NCBI GenBank assembly: GCA_945949085.1
Contig: CAMFDJ010000003.1
Span: 1 to 64,000 of the forward strand
Direction: 5' to 3'
DNA length: 64,000 bases
Origin: an uncultured Lachnospiraceae bacterium
Lineage (GTDB): Bacteria; Bacillota; Clostridia; Lachnospirales; Lachnospiraceae
Positions 45,285 to 52,596 of this stretch are shown here, piece after piece (position 1 is the stretch's first letter; each line of letters starts with the position of its first letter). The translations under genes were made by a program, and so were the position numbers. Below the pieces are notes generated by a model, which saw only the letters and a list, made by a program, of their open reading frames with translations, had not been told where the DNA came from and ran no database searches.

Positions 45285-46958
45285 TTGAATAAGAGTAAAA
45301 TGACCGGTTCATCCAAGCTGAAGATTATTCCGCTGGGTGGACTTGAGCAGATTGGTATGAATATTACTGCCTTTGAATACGAAGACAGTATTATTGTTGT
45401 GGATTGCGGTTTGGCATTTCCGGAAGACGATATGCTCGGAATCGATCTGGTAATCCCGGATATCACATATCTGCAGGACAATGCGGATAAGGTCAAGGGA
45501 TTTATCATCACGCATGGACATGAGGATCACATCGGAGCGCTCCCCTATGTGCTGAAGCAGCTCCCGGTGCCCGTTTATGCCACCAAGCTTACGATCGGCA
45601 TTATTGAGAATAAGTTAAAGGAGCATGGTCTGGAGAAACTTGTCAAACGCAAAGTGGTGAAGTTCGGGCAGCACATCAATCTGGGACAGCTTCGGGTAGA
45701 ATTCATCCGGACGAATCACAGTATTGCGGATGCGGCTGCACTGGCAATCTACTCGCCTGCAGGTATCGTGGTGCATACAGGTGACTTTAAGGTGGATTAC
45801 ACACCGGTATTTGGTGATGCGATCGATTTGCAGAGATTTGCGGAAATTGGCAAAAAGGGTGTTCTGGCACTGATGTGCGACAGCACCAATGCAGAGCGTC
45901 CCGGTTTCACACCGTCAGAGAGAACCGTGGGAGAGACCTTTGATAATATTTTTGCAGAGCATCAGAATACGCGTCTGATCATTGCGACATTTGCGTCCAA
46001 TGTTGACCGTGTACAGCAGATTATCAATACGGCTTATAAGTATGGTCGCAAGGTTGTGGTAGAGGGCCGCAGCATGGTCAATATCATTGAGACGGCGACT
46101 GCACTTGGGTATATTAATATTCCGGATAACACACTGGTGGATATTGAACTTTTAAAAAATTATCCCGATGAGAAAACTGTCATCATTACGACGGGAAGTC
46201 AGGGAGAGAGCATGGCAGCACTTTCCAGAATGGCAAGCGGCATGCACCGCAAGATTACAATCGGATCGCTTGACACAGTCATCTTTTCATCCAACCCGAT
46301 TCCGGGTAATGAGAAGGCGGTATCGAAGGTGATCAATGAGCTGTATGCAAAAGGTGCTGATGTTATTTTTCAGGATGCACATGTATCCGGACATGCCTGC
46401 AGAGAAGAGATCAAGCTGATCTATTCACTTGTGCAGCCCAAATATGCGATTCCGGTACATGGTGAGCTGCGCCACCTGATCGCACAGGCTAATCTTGCCA
46501 AAGGGCTTGGTATCGACAAGGATGATATCTTTATTCTGCGTTCGGGCGATGTGCTGGAGCTTTGCGAGGAGAGTGCACAGGTAACCGGGAAGGTGCCGGC
46601 AGGCAGTATTTTTGTGGATGGTCTCGGTGTCGGTGATGTTGGCAATATCGTATTGCGTGACCGACAGCATCTGGCTGAGGACGGCATTCTGATCGTTGTG
46701 GTAGCACTGGATTGCGATAATAACATTGTGATTTCGGGTCCGGATATTGTATCAAGAGGATTTGTGTATGTGAGAGAATCCGACGAACTGCTGGAGGAAG
46801 CCAGAGAAATTGTGGCAGATGTCCTTGATGGCTGTATGGACCGCAATGTCACGGACTGGGGCAGAATGAAAAATCAGATAAAGGATGCCCTGAATGATTA
46901 TATTTGGAAGAAAACAAAGAGAAGACCGATGATTCTGCCGATCATCATGGAAGTGTAA
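45285..46958 (+). CDS. rnj: Ribonuclease J
   Basis: A 557-residue metallo-beta-lactamase/beta-CASP nuclease with endo- and 5'-3' exonuclease activity in mRNA decay and rRNA maturation. The zinc site HGHEDH is at residues 77-82; the beta-CASP domain and C-terminal domain follow. The start is a TTG at 45285 with GGAGG 8 bases upstream; the ATG at 45300 is 23 bases from that site and so is less likely. A short ylbF gene follows after 3 bases, so the two are co-transcribed; in Bacillus YlbF belongs to an RNA-processing complex. Confidence 0.95.
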   Translation: MNKSKMTGSSKLKIIPLGGLEQIGMNITAFEYEDSIIVVDCGLAFPEDDMLGIDLVIPDITYLQDNADKVKGFIITHGHEDHIGALPYVLKQLPVPVYATKLTIGIIENKLKEHGLEKLVKRKVVKFGQHINLGQLRVEFIRTNHSIADAAALAIYSPAGIVVHTGDFKVDYTPVFGDAIDLQRFAEIGKKGVLALMCDSTNAERPGFTPSERTVGETFDNIFAEHQNTRLIIATFASNVDRVQQIINTAYKYGRKVVVEGRSMVNIIETATALGYINIPDNTLVDIELLKNYPDEKTVIITTGSQGESMAALSRMASGMHRKITIGSLDTVIFSSNPIPGNEKAVSKVINELYAKGADVIFQDAHVSGHACREEIKLIYSLVQPKYAIPVHGELRHLIAQANLAKGLGIDKDDIFILRSGDVLELCEESAQVTGKVPAGSIFVDGLGVGDVGNIVLRDRQHLAEDGILIVVVALDCDNNIVISGPDIVSRGFVYVRESDELLEEAREIVADVLDGCMDRNVTDWGRMKNQIKDALNDYIWKKTKRRPMILPIIMEV

Positions 46959-46961
46959 AAT

Positions 46962-47291
46962 ATGTTACAGGTTAGAAACGAATTAGAACAGCTGAAAAGT
47001 GCAATCAGAAATTCTGAGGTGGCGCAAAAATACGATGAAGTGAGGCACAGAGTCGAGCAGGATTGCGAACTGTGTCGCCAGATCAATGAATTCAGACGAA
47101 GAAATTATGAACTGCAGACAAAAACGTATCCGGATCAGTTGATGGATATGTCAGATTCGTTTACGAGGGAATATGCTTCTTTCCGGGAAAATCCGGTTGT
47201 GCAGGAGTTTCTGGCTGCCGAGCTGGCATATTGCAGGATGCTGCAGGAAGTGACAACAGAGATTGTGGGTGTCGCAAATCTGGATCTCTAA
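46962..47291 (+). CDS. YlbF/YmcA family protein
   Basis: A 109-residue all-helical protein of the YlbF (DUF964) family: an N-terminal helix LKSAIRNSEVAQKYDEVRH and a C-terminal helical pair ending FLAAELAYCRMLQEV. In Bacillus, YlbF, YmcA and YaaT form a complex that supports RNase Y. Here it sits 3 bases after the RNase J gene, which fits a role in RNA turnover. It is followed by a membrane protein gene after 17 bases. Confidence 0.88.
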   Translation: MLQVRNELEQLKSAIRNSEVAQKYDEVRHRVEQDCELCRQINEFRRRNYELQTKTYPDQLMDMSDSFTREYASFRENPVVQEFLAAELAYCRMLQEVTTEIVGVANLDL

Positions 47292-47308
47292 GAGATAAGG
47301 AGCTGTTT

Positions 47309-47806
47309 ATGAAGTTAAATCAGGTATTGGGAGCAGTGCTGAATATGCTGTTCCGGTTGGCGATATCCTGTATCGTCGTTGTCATGATATACAGGATTGC
47401 CATGTATTCCTATCATTTTGGCTATATGGTTTTTTGTGATGCCGCAAAAGAGCTTTCGCCCGGAAGGGATATCACGATTGCGGTGGAGCTGGAGGATAGT
47501 GCCCTGGATATCGGGAAGACGCTGGAAAAAAGAGGGCTGATTGACGATGCCAGAGTGTTTTATGTGCAGGAGCTTCTTTCGGAATACCACAAGAAGCTGC
47601 AACCGGGTATTTATACGCTCAATACTTCCATGAAGGCGTCTGAAATGATGGCGGTCATGGCAGAAAGCAGTGAAGAGACGGAGGAGTCGGAGGAACAGAC
47701 GAAGGCATCCGATCAAGCATCACAGACATCTGATGTGACAGAAGAGGCGGACAGTGATAACGCGCAGGATGGAAATGGCGAAGCAGCGCAGGATGAAAGC
47801 GAATGA
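47309..47806 (+). CDS. MltG-like membrane protein lacking the catalytic domain
   Basis: 165 residues: a transmembrane helix (LFRLAISCIVVVMIYRIAMY), then about 75 residues that match the N-terminal LysM-like part of YceG/MltG (DSALDIGKTLEKRGLIDDARVFY, KLQPGIYTLNTSMKASEMMAVM), then an acidic low-complexity tail. Full MltG has about 330 residues and an endolytic transglycosylase domain with a catalytic Glu; that domain is absent. It could bind glycan or partners without cutting. AAGGAG precedes the ATG at 47309. It overlaps the next reading frame and may be coupled to it. Confidence 0.8.
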   Translation: MKLNQVLGAVLNMLFRLAISCIVVVMIYRIAMYSYHFGYMVFCDAAKELSPGRDITIAVELEDSALDIGKTLEKRGLIDDARVFYVQELLSEYHKKLQPGIYTLNTSMKASEMMAVMAESSEETEESEEQTKASDQASQTSDVTEEADSDNAQDGNGEAAQDESE

Positions 47807-47844
47807 TAGATAACCGGCAGGTTACACGGCAGAAAGAGGAAAAA

Positions 47845-48498
47845 ATGATCGTAGAACAGAGATATGTGGATTATATCAATTCACTGGAGAGAGAAATGCC
47901 CGCTTATCTGGAGGAGCTTGAACGTTTTGCACTTGATACGGACGTTCCGATCATCCGGAAGGAAATGCAGAGCTTTTTAAAAACACTATTGGTTATGAAT
48001 AAACCGAGGCAGATTCTGGAGGTTGGGACTGCCATCGGTTTTTCTGCGCTTTTGATGAGCGAGTATATGCCGGACGGCGGTCATATCACGACCATCGAAA
48101 AATATGAGAAAAGAATTCCGCTGGCAAGAGAAAATTTTGCAAAAAACGGAAAAGAGGAGCAGATCACTTTGCTGGAGGGCGATGCGGCCGAAATCCTTGC
48201 ATCGCTGGCAGACAAGGAGGAGCAGCAGTTTGATCTGATTTTTATGGATGCGGCAAAAGGGCAGTATATCCATTTTATGCCGGATGTGCTGAGACTTCTG
48301 AAAACAGGCGGTGTCCTGCTGTCAGATAACGTTCTGCAGGATGGGGATGTCATTGAATCGCGTTATGCTGTGACCAGGAGAAACCGCACGATCCATACAA
48401 GGATGCGGGACTATCTGTATGAATTGAAAAATAATGCGCTTTTGCAGACCTCGATCATTCCGCTTGGGGATGGAATCGCGCTGTCAGTCAAGAAATAG
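47845..48498 (+). CDS. trmR: tRNA 5-hydroxyuridine methyltransferase TrmR
   Basis: A 217-residue class I SAM methyltransferase of the O-methyltransferase family 3, highly similar in pattern to Bacillus TrmR/YrrM: PRQILEVGTAIGFSALLM binds SAM, IFMDAAKGQY carries the metal Asp, and LSDNVLQDGDV follows. TrmR makes 5-methoxyuridine at the wobble position of tRNA. AGAGG precedes ATG 47845; an in-frame ATG at 47803 that overlaps the previous stop is possible. The next gene, a U32 protein of the TrhP type, makes the ho5U substrate, so the pair forms a wobble-uridine pathway. Confidence 0.92.
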   Translation: MIVEQRYVDYINSLEREMPAYLEELERFALDTDVPIIRKEMQSFLKTLLVMNKPRQILEVGTAIGFSALLMSEYMPDGGHITTIEKYEKRIPLARENFAKNGKEEQITLLEGDAAEILASLADKEEQQFDLIFMDAAKGQYIHFMPDVLRLLKTGGVLLSDNVLQDGDVIESRYAVTRRNRTIHTRMRDYLYELKNNALLQTSIIPLGDGIALSVKK

Positions 48499-48512
48499 AA
48501 TTGAGGATCAGT

Positions 48513-49748
48513 ATGAAAAAACCAGAGCTTTTGATTCCGGCGAGCAGCCTGGAAGTATTGAAAACAGCTGTGATGTTTGGAGCGGACGCTGTTTATATCG
48601 GCGGTGAAATTTTTTCACTGCGGGCGAAAGCCAAAAATTTTTCGCATGATGATATGAGCGAGGGAATTGCCTTTGCGCATGCACATGGAGTCAAGGTGCA
48701 TGTGACGGCAAATATTCTGGCGCATAATTACGATATGGAAGAGGCAGCTGCTTATTTCAGGGAGCTTGCCGCGCTGGCGCCCGATGCGGTGATCGTATCG
48801 GATCCGGGAATGATCCTGCTGGCAAAGGAGAACTGTCCGAATGTGGACATTCATCTGAGCACGCAGGCCAATAATACCAATTATATGACGTACCGTTTCT
48901 GGTATGAACAGGGCATCAAACGCGTGGTCAGTGCAAGAGAGTTGTCTTTAAAGGAGATTAAGCAGATTCGCCAGAAGATTCCGGCGGATATGGAAATTGA
49001 GAGTTTTATTCATGGTGCCATGTGCATTTCTTACTCCGGAAGATGCCTTCTGTCAAATTACTTTACGGGGCGCGATGCCAACAGAGGTGCCTGTACACAT
49101 CCGTGCAGGTGGAAATACGCTGTGGTTGAAGAACAGAGACCGGGGGAATATCTGCCTGTCTATGAAAATGAAAGAGGCACTTATATATTCAATTCCAAGG
49201 ATCTGTGCATGATTGAGCATATCCCGGAGATGATAGATGCGGGAATCGACAGCTTCAAGATTGAGGGGCGGATGAAGACGGCTCTCTATGTGGCGACGGT
49301 GGCAAGAACCTACCGCAAGGCAATCGACGCGTATTTGGAATCTCCGCAGAAATACGAGGAAATCCTGCCGTGGTGCAGGGAGGAAATCTCCAAGTGCACC
49401 TACCGACAGTTTACAACCGGTTTTTATTTTGGAAAGCCGGATGAAAATACGCAGATCTATGACAGCAACACCTATGAGCAGGAATATATTTATCTTGGAA
49501 TTATTGAGCAGACAGAGGAATGTCCGGAGGGTGTTATTGTCAGCATTTCACAGCGCAATAAGTTCAGCGTGGGAGAATGCATTGAAGTGATGAAGCCGGA
49601 TGGCACAAACGAGGCTGTGACGGTGCTTCGGATTGTGAATGAAGAAGGGCAGGAACAGGAGAGTGCACCGCATCCGCAGCAAAAGCTTCGTGTGACCTTG
49701 CAGGGAAAAGCAGACGGATATGATCTTCTGCGCAAAAAGGCAGAGTAA
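48513..49748 (+). CDS. trhP: U32 peptidase family protein, probable tRNA hydroxylase TrhP
   Basis: A 411-residue protein of the U32 family. It starts KPELLIPASSLEVLKTAVMFGADAVYIGG and has the U32 signature ESFIHGAMCISYSGRCLLSNYF followed by the conserved Cys region GACTHPCRW. U32 proteins of this type (TrhP/YrrN/YrrO, RlhA) use prephenate to hydroxylate RNA uridine or cytidine. Position next to trmR indicates 5-hydroxyuridine formation in tRNA. GAGGA lies 5 bases before the ATG at 48513. It is the last gene of the rnj to trhP run. Confidence 0.9.
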   Translation: MKKPELLIPASSLEVLKTAVMFGADAVYIGGEIFSLRAKAKNFSHDDMSEGIAFAHAHGVKVHVTANILAHNYDMEEAAAYFRELAALAPDAVIVSDPGMILLAKENCPNVDIHLSTQANNTNYMTYRFWYEQGIKRVVSARELSLKEIKQIRQKIPADMEIESFIHGAMCISYSGRCLLSNYFTGRDANRGACTHPCRWKYAVVEEQRPGEYLPVYENERGTYIFNSKDLCMIEHIPEMIDAGIDSFKIEGRMKTALYVATVARTYRKAIDAYLESPQKYEEILPWCREEISKCTYRQFTTGFYFGKPDENTQIYDSNTYEQEYIYLGIIEQTEECPEGVIVSISQRNKFSVGECIEVMKPDGTNEAVTVLRIVNEEGQEQESAPHPQQKLRVTLQGKADGYDLLRKKAE

Positions 49749-49833
49749 TGCACAGATTGCACAAAGCTTTCGGTAAATTGCACATACATTTTTGATATTC
49801 TTTTATAAAAAATCAAAAATTCCAAAAAAGTAC

Positions 49834-49862
49834 TTGTTTTTTTGGAAAAATAAGAGTATGGT
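49834..49862 (+). promoter_or_regulatory. Promoter without an adjacent gene
   Basis: TTGTTT (49834-49839) and TATGGT (49857-49862) are 17 bases apart. The bases before the -35 (AAAAAAGTACTTG) resemble those before the tRNA-Gln promoter (AAAAAAGTGCTTG). Only about 75 bases separate it from a strong terminator. Confidence 0.6.
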
Positions 49863-49868
49863 AAATGC

Positions 49869-49941
49869 AACGAAAGTGAACTTTCAAAAATAATTGATTT
49901 GGACGACGAAGTCCTGAACCGTTTGGTTCAGGACTTTTTTT
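49869..49941 (+). ncRNA. Candidate small RNA between promoter and terminator
   Basis: The promoter at 49834 and the terminator at 49910-49941 bracket about 40 unique bases. The predicted RNA of about 73 nt begins near 49869, contains GAAAGT-GA-ACTTTC, and ends in the stem AGTCCTGAACC/GGTTCAGGACT with seven T. No ORF or tRNA fits. The layout (promoter, short RNA, terminator, repeat) copies that of the tRNA-Gln locus 5 kb further on. It may be a small RNA or a tRNA locus that lost its tRNA. Confidence 0.45.
49910..49941 (+). terminator. Strong terminator before the repeat copies B
   Basis: AGTCCTGAACC and GGTTCAGGACT form an 11-bp stem around GTTT, followed by seven T. The modular repeat starts at the next base. 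Confidence 0.92.
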
Positions 49942-50200
49942 GTAGCGAGGAAGGAAAATGAGCGCGAACGAAGTTCGCATTCATTTTCACCCGAGCGTAC
50001 ACGAATAATTCGGAGAGGTGCGAAGCACCGGCTGGCGCGAAGCGACAGGAATTATGAGTGCAAGAGGAAGGAAACCAAGCGGCCGCGAAGCGGACATTTG
50101 GTTTCACCCGAGCGTACATCGAGATAATCAGAAGCAGCGAAGCTGCGGTGCTACGAAGTAGCGGGATTATCGAGATGCAAGAGGAAGGAAAATGAGCGGC
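49942..50200 (+). repeat. Modular hairpin repeats, copies B1, B2 and partial B3 (glnA leader)
   Basis: Two full tandem 117-nt units (49947-50063 and 50064-50180) and the start of a third. B1: outer hairpin GAAAATGA (49954-49961) with TCATTTTC (49981-49988); stem CACGAATAATTC (50000-50011) with GAATTATGAGTG (50049-50060); mini-hairpin GGTGC-GAA-GCACC (50017-50029) and a second at 50032-50048. B2: outer hairpin GAAACCAA (50071-50078) with TTGGTTTC (50098-50105); stem 50117-50129 with 50165-50177; mini-hairpins 50134-50146 and 50150-50162. The paired strands differ between units but stay complementary. Confidence 0.92.
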
Positions 50201-50260
50201 ATCTACGCATCAATACAGTCTGTCCAAGTCATGAAAGAAAAAAGAAAGGGAGAAAACAAA

Positions 50261-52372
50261 ATGGGCGAATTGACAAATGTAGAAGAAATTTTTGGGAAAA
50301 ATGTATTTACGCTCGGCAAAATGAAAGAGCGTCTTCCGAAGGATGTATTTAAGGAAGTAAAAAAGGTCATGGATCAGGGCGGTGAGCTTTCCATGGCAGC
50401 TGCTAATGTCGTGGCAAAAGCAATGAAGGACTGGGCTGTAGAAAACGGAGCAACCCATTATACACACTGGTTTCAGCCGCTGACAGGCATCACAGCTGAG
50501 AAACATGATTCCTTTATTGCAAACCCGGATGAAATGGGCAAGATGATCATGGAGTTTTCCGGAAAAGAGCTGATCAAAGGTGAGCCGGATGCTTCTTCCT
50601 TCCCTTCAGGGGGTCTGCGTGCCACATTTGAGGCGAGAGGTTATACAGCATGGGATATCACATCACCGGCATTTTTAAAAGAGGCATCCACAGGCGTGAT
50701 TCTCTGTATTCCGACTGCTTTCTGTTCTTACACAGGTGAGGCACTTGACAAAAAGACTCCGCTCCTTCGTTCCATGGAGGCGGTTTCCAAACAGGCACTT
50801 CGTATTGTGCGTCTGTTCGGTAATACAGAGGCGACAAAGGTTGTGGCATCTGTCGGACCTGAGCAGGAATACTTCCTGGTGGATGAGAAATTATATAAAG
50901 AGCGTTCTGATCTGATGTTCGCAGGCAGAACCTTATTCGGCGCACCTGCTCCGAAAGGACAGGAGATGGAGGATCACTACTTTGGTGTTATCCGTGAGCG
51001 TGTTGGTGCCTACATGAAAGACCTGAACGAAGAACTCTGGAAATTAGGTGTTTCCGCCAAGACGCAGCATAACGAGGTTGCACCGGCACAGCATGAGCTT
51101 GCACCAATTTATGCGACAGCAAATATTGCAGTAGATCACAACCAGATAGTCATGGAGACAATGAAGAGAGTCGCAGTGAAACATGGTATGAGATGTCTGC
51201 TGCATGAGAAACCTTATGCAGGTGTCAACGGTTCCGGTAAACACAACAACTGGTCCATCACCACGGACAACGGTGTAAACCTGCTTGATCCGGGCGATAC
51301 GCCAAATGAAAATGTACAGTTCCTTCTGGTTCTGGCATGTATCATGCGTGCGGTTGACAGACATGCAGATCTGCTCCGCCAGTCCGCATCCGATGTTGGT
51401 AACGACCACAGACTCGGAGCAAACGAGGCACCTCCGGCAATCATTTCCATGTTCCTTGGCGAGCAGCTTGAGGATGTGGTAAAACAGCTTGTGGAGACCG
51501 GTAGCGCAGCTTCCTGCTTAGAGGGCGGTAAACTTCTGACCGGTGTTTCCACGCTGCCTGACCTGCAGAAGGATGCAACCGACAGAAACCGTACTTCACC
51601 TTTTGCATTCACAGGAAATAAATTTGAATTCCGTATGGTTGGTTCCGCGGATTCTATTGCCGGTCCGAATACCACACTCAATGCCATCGTTGCAGAGGCA
51701 TTCTGTGAGGCTGCCGACAGACTGGAGAAGGCAGCGAACTTTGATGATGCCGTACATGATCTGATCAAGGAGTACATGACAGAGCACCAGAGAATCATCT
51801 TCAACGGCAACGGATACTCAGATGAATGGGTAGAAGAAGCAGAGAAGAGAGGCTTGCCGAATATCAAGTCCATGATTGAGGCTGCTTCTACACTGACAAG
51901 TGATAAGGCAGTTGCCCTGTTTGAAAAATTCGGTATTTATACAAAGCCTGAGCTCGAGTCCCGTGAGGAGATCATTTACGAGACCTATGCAAAGACAATT
52001 AACATTGAGGCACTGACCATGATCGACATGGCAGGTAAGCAGATCATTCCTGCAGTTGTGAAATATGTAAAGACCCTGGCTGATACGGCAGGTGCCATCA
52101 AGGCAGCCGGAGCAGATGCATCCGTACAGGTTAAGCTACTTTCTACTGCAAATGAAAAACTTGCAGCCGCACAGGCAGCACTTGAAAAACTGATCGCAGT
52201 AGATAAGGAAGCGAGTGAAATGACAGATGTCAAGGCACAGGCATTCTTCTATAAGGATTCCGTCAAGGCAGCGATGGAAGAACTCAGAACACCTTGCGAT
52301 GAGCTGGAAATGATCGTCGACAAGGAAATCTGGCCGATTCCGACCTACGGTGAGCTGATGTTTGAAGTATAA
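50261..52372 (+). CDS. glnN: Type III glutamine synthetase, copy 1
   Basis: A 703-residue GSIII that makes glutamine from glutamate, ammonia and ATP. The N-terminus has the GSIII pattern [25 protein letters not shown]; the catalytic core includes [18 protein letters not shown], the metal and glutamate segment [24 protein letters not shown] and [19 protein letters not shown] 50261 has AAAGGGAG about 9 bases upstream and gives the same 703-residue length as copy 2. An in-frame ATG at 50192, supplied by the partial repeat B3 with its own GAGGAAGG, would add 23 residues. Confidence 0.96.
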   Translation: MGELTNVEEIFGKNVFTLGKMKERLPKDVFKEVKKVMDQGGELSMAAANVVAKAMKDWAVENGATHYTHWFQPLTGITAEKHDSFIANPDEMGKMIMEFSGKELIKGEPDASSFPSGGLRATFEARGYTAWDITSPAFLKEASTGVILCIPTAFCSYTGEALDKKTPLLRSMEAVSKQALRIVRLFGNTEATKVVASVGPEQEYFLVDEKLYKERSDLMFAGRTLFGAPAPKGQEMEDHYFGVIRERVGAYMKDLNEELWKLGVSAKTQHNEVAPAQHELAPIYATANIAVDHNQIVMETMKRVAVKHGMRCLLHEKPYAGVNGSGKHNNWSITTDNGVNLLDPGDTPNENVQFLLVLACIMRAVDRHADLLRQSASDVGNDHRLGANEAPPAIISMFLGEQLEDVVKQLVETGSAASCLEGGKLLTGVSTLPDLQKDATDRNRTSPFAFTGNKFEFRMVGSADSIAGPNTTLNAIVAEAFCEAADRLEKAANFDDAVHDLIKEYMTEHQRIIFNGNGYSDEWVEEAEKRGLPNIKSMIEAASTLTSDKAVALFEKFGIYTKPELESREEIIYETYAKTINIEALTMIDMAGKQIIPAVVKYVKTLADTAGAIKAAGADASVQVKLLSTANEKLAAAQAALEKLIAVDKEASEMTDVKAQAFFYKDSVKAAMEELRTPCDELEMIVDKEIWPIPTYGELMFEV

Positions 52373-52420
52373 AAGGATTGTTATTTCCTTAGCCCCCCAA
52401 TAAAATATACATAAACCAAG

Positions 52421-52461
52421 AGAGTCCGGTATCTGAGAATCAGATGCCGGACTCTTTTTTT
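52421..52461 (+). terminator. Terminator after glutamine synthetase copy 1
   Basis: AGAGTCCGG..ATCTGA pairs with TCAGAT.CCGGACTCT around GAA, followed by seven T. The stem is long and strong, so copy 2 needs its own promoter. Confidence 0.92.
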
Positions 52462-52485
52462 GCTGTTCTTGTGAAAAGGAAATGC

Positions 52486-52514
52486 TTTGCAAAGAAAAGA
52501 ATAGATGATATAAT
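52486..52514 (+). promoter_or_regulatory. Promoter of glutamine synthetase copy 2
   Basis: TTTGCA (52486-52491) and TATAAT (52509-52514) are 17 bases apart, about 80 bases before the start. No modular repeat is present in this leader, unlike copy 1. Confidence 0.7.
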
Positions 52515-52596
52515 GCACAGATAGAACGATATATTACAATATTCCGATAACAGACATAGGAATTTGCGGGTCATCGGAGAAGTGTGAGGAATGGAA

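Noticed and set aside
50192..50260. Extended N-terminus of glutamine synthetase copy 1 from ATG 50192
   Set aside because: The paralogue and the good ribosome site at 50261 both point to the shorter protein; the longer one is kept only as a possible variant.
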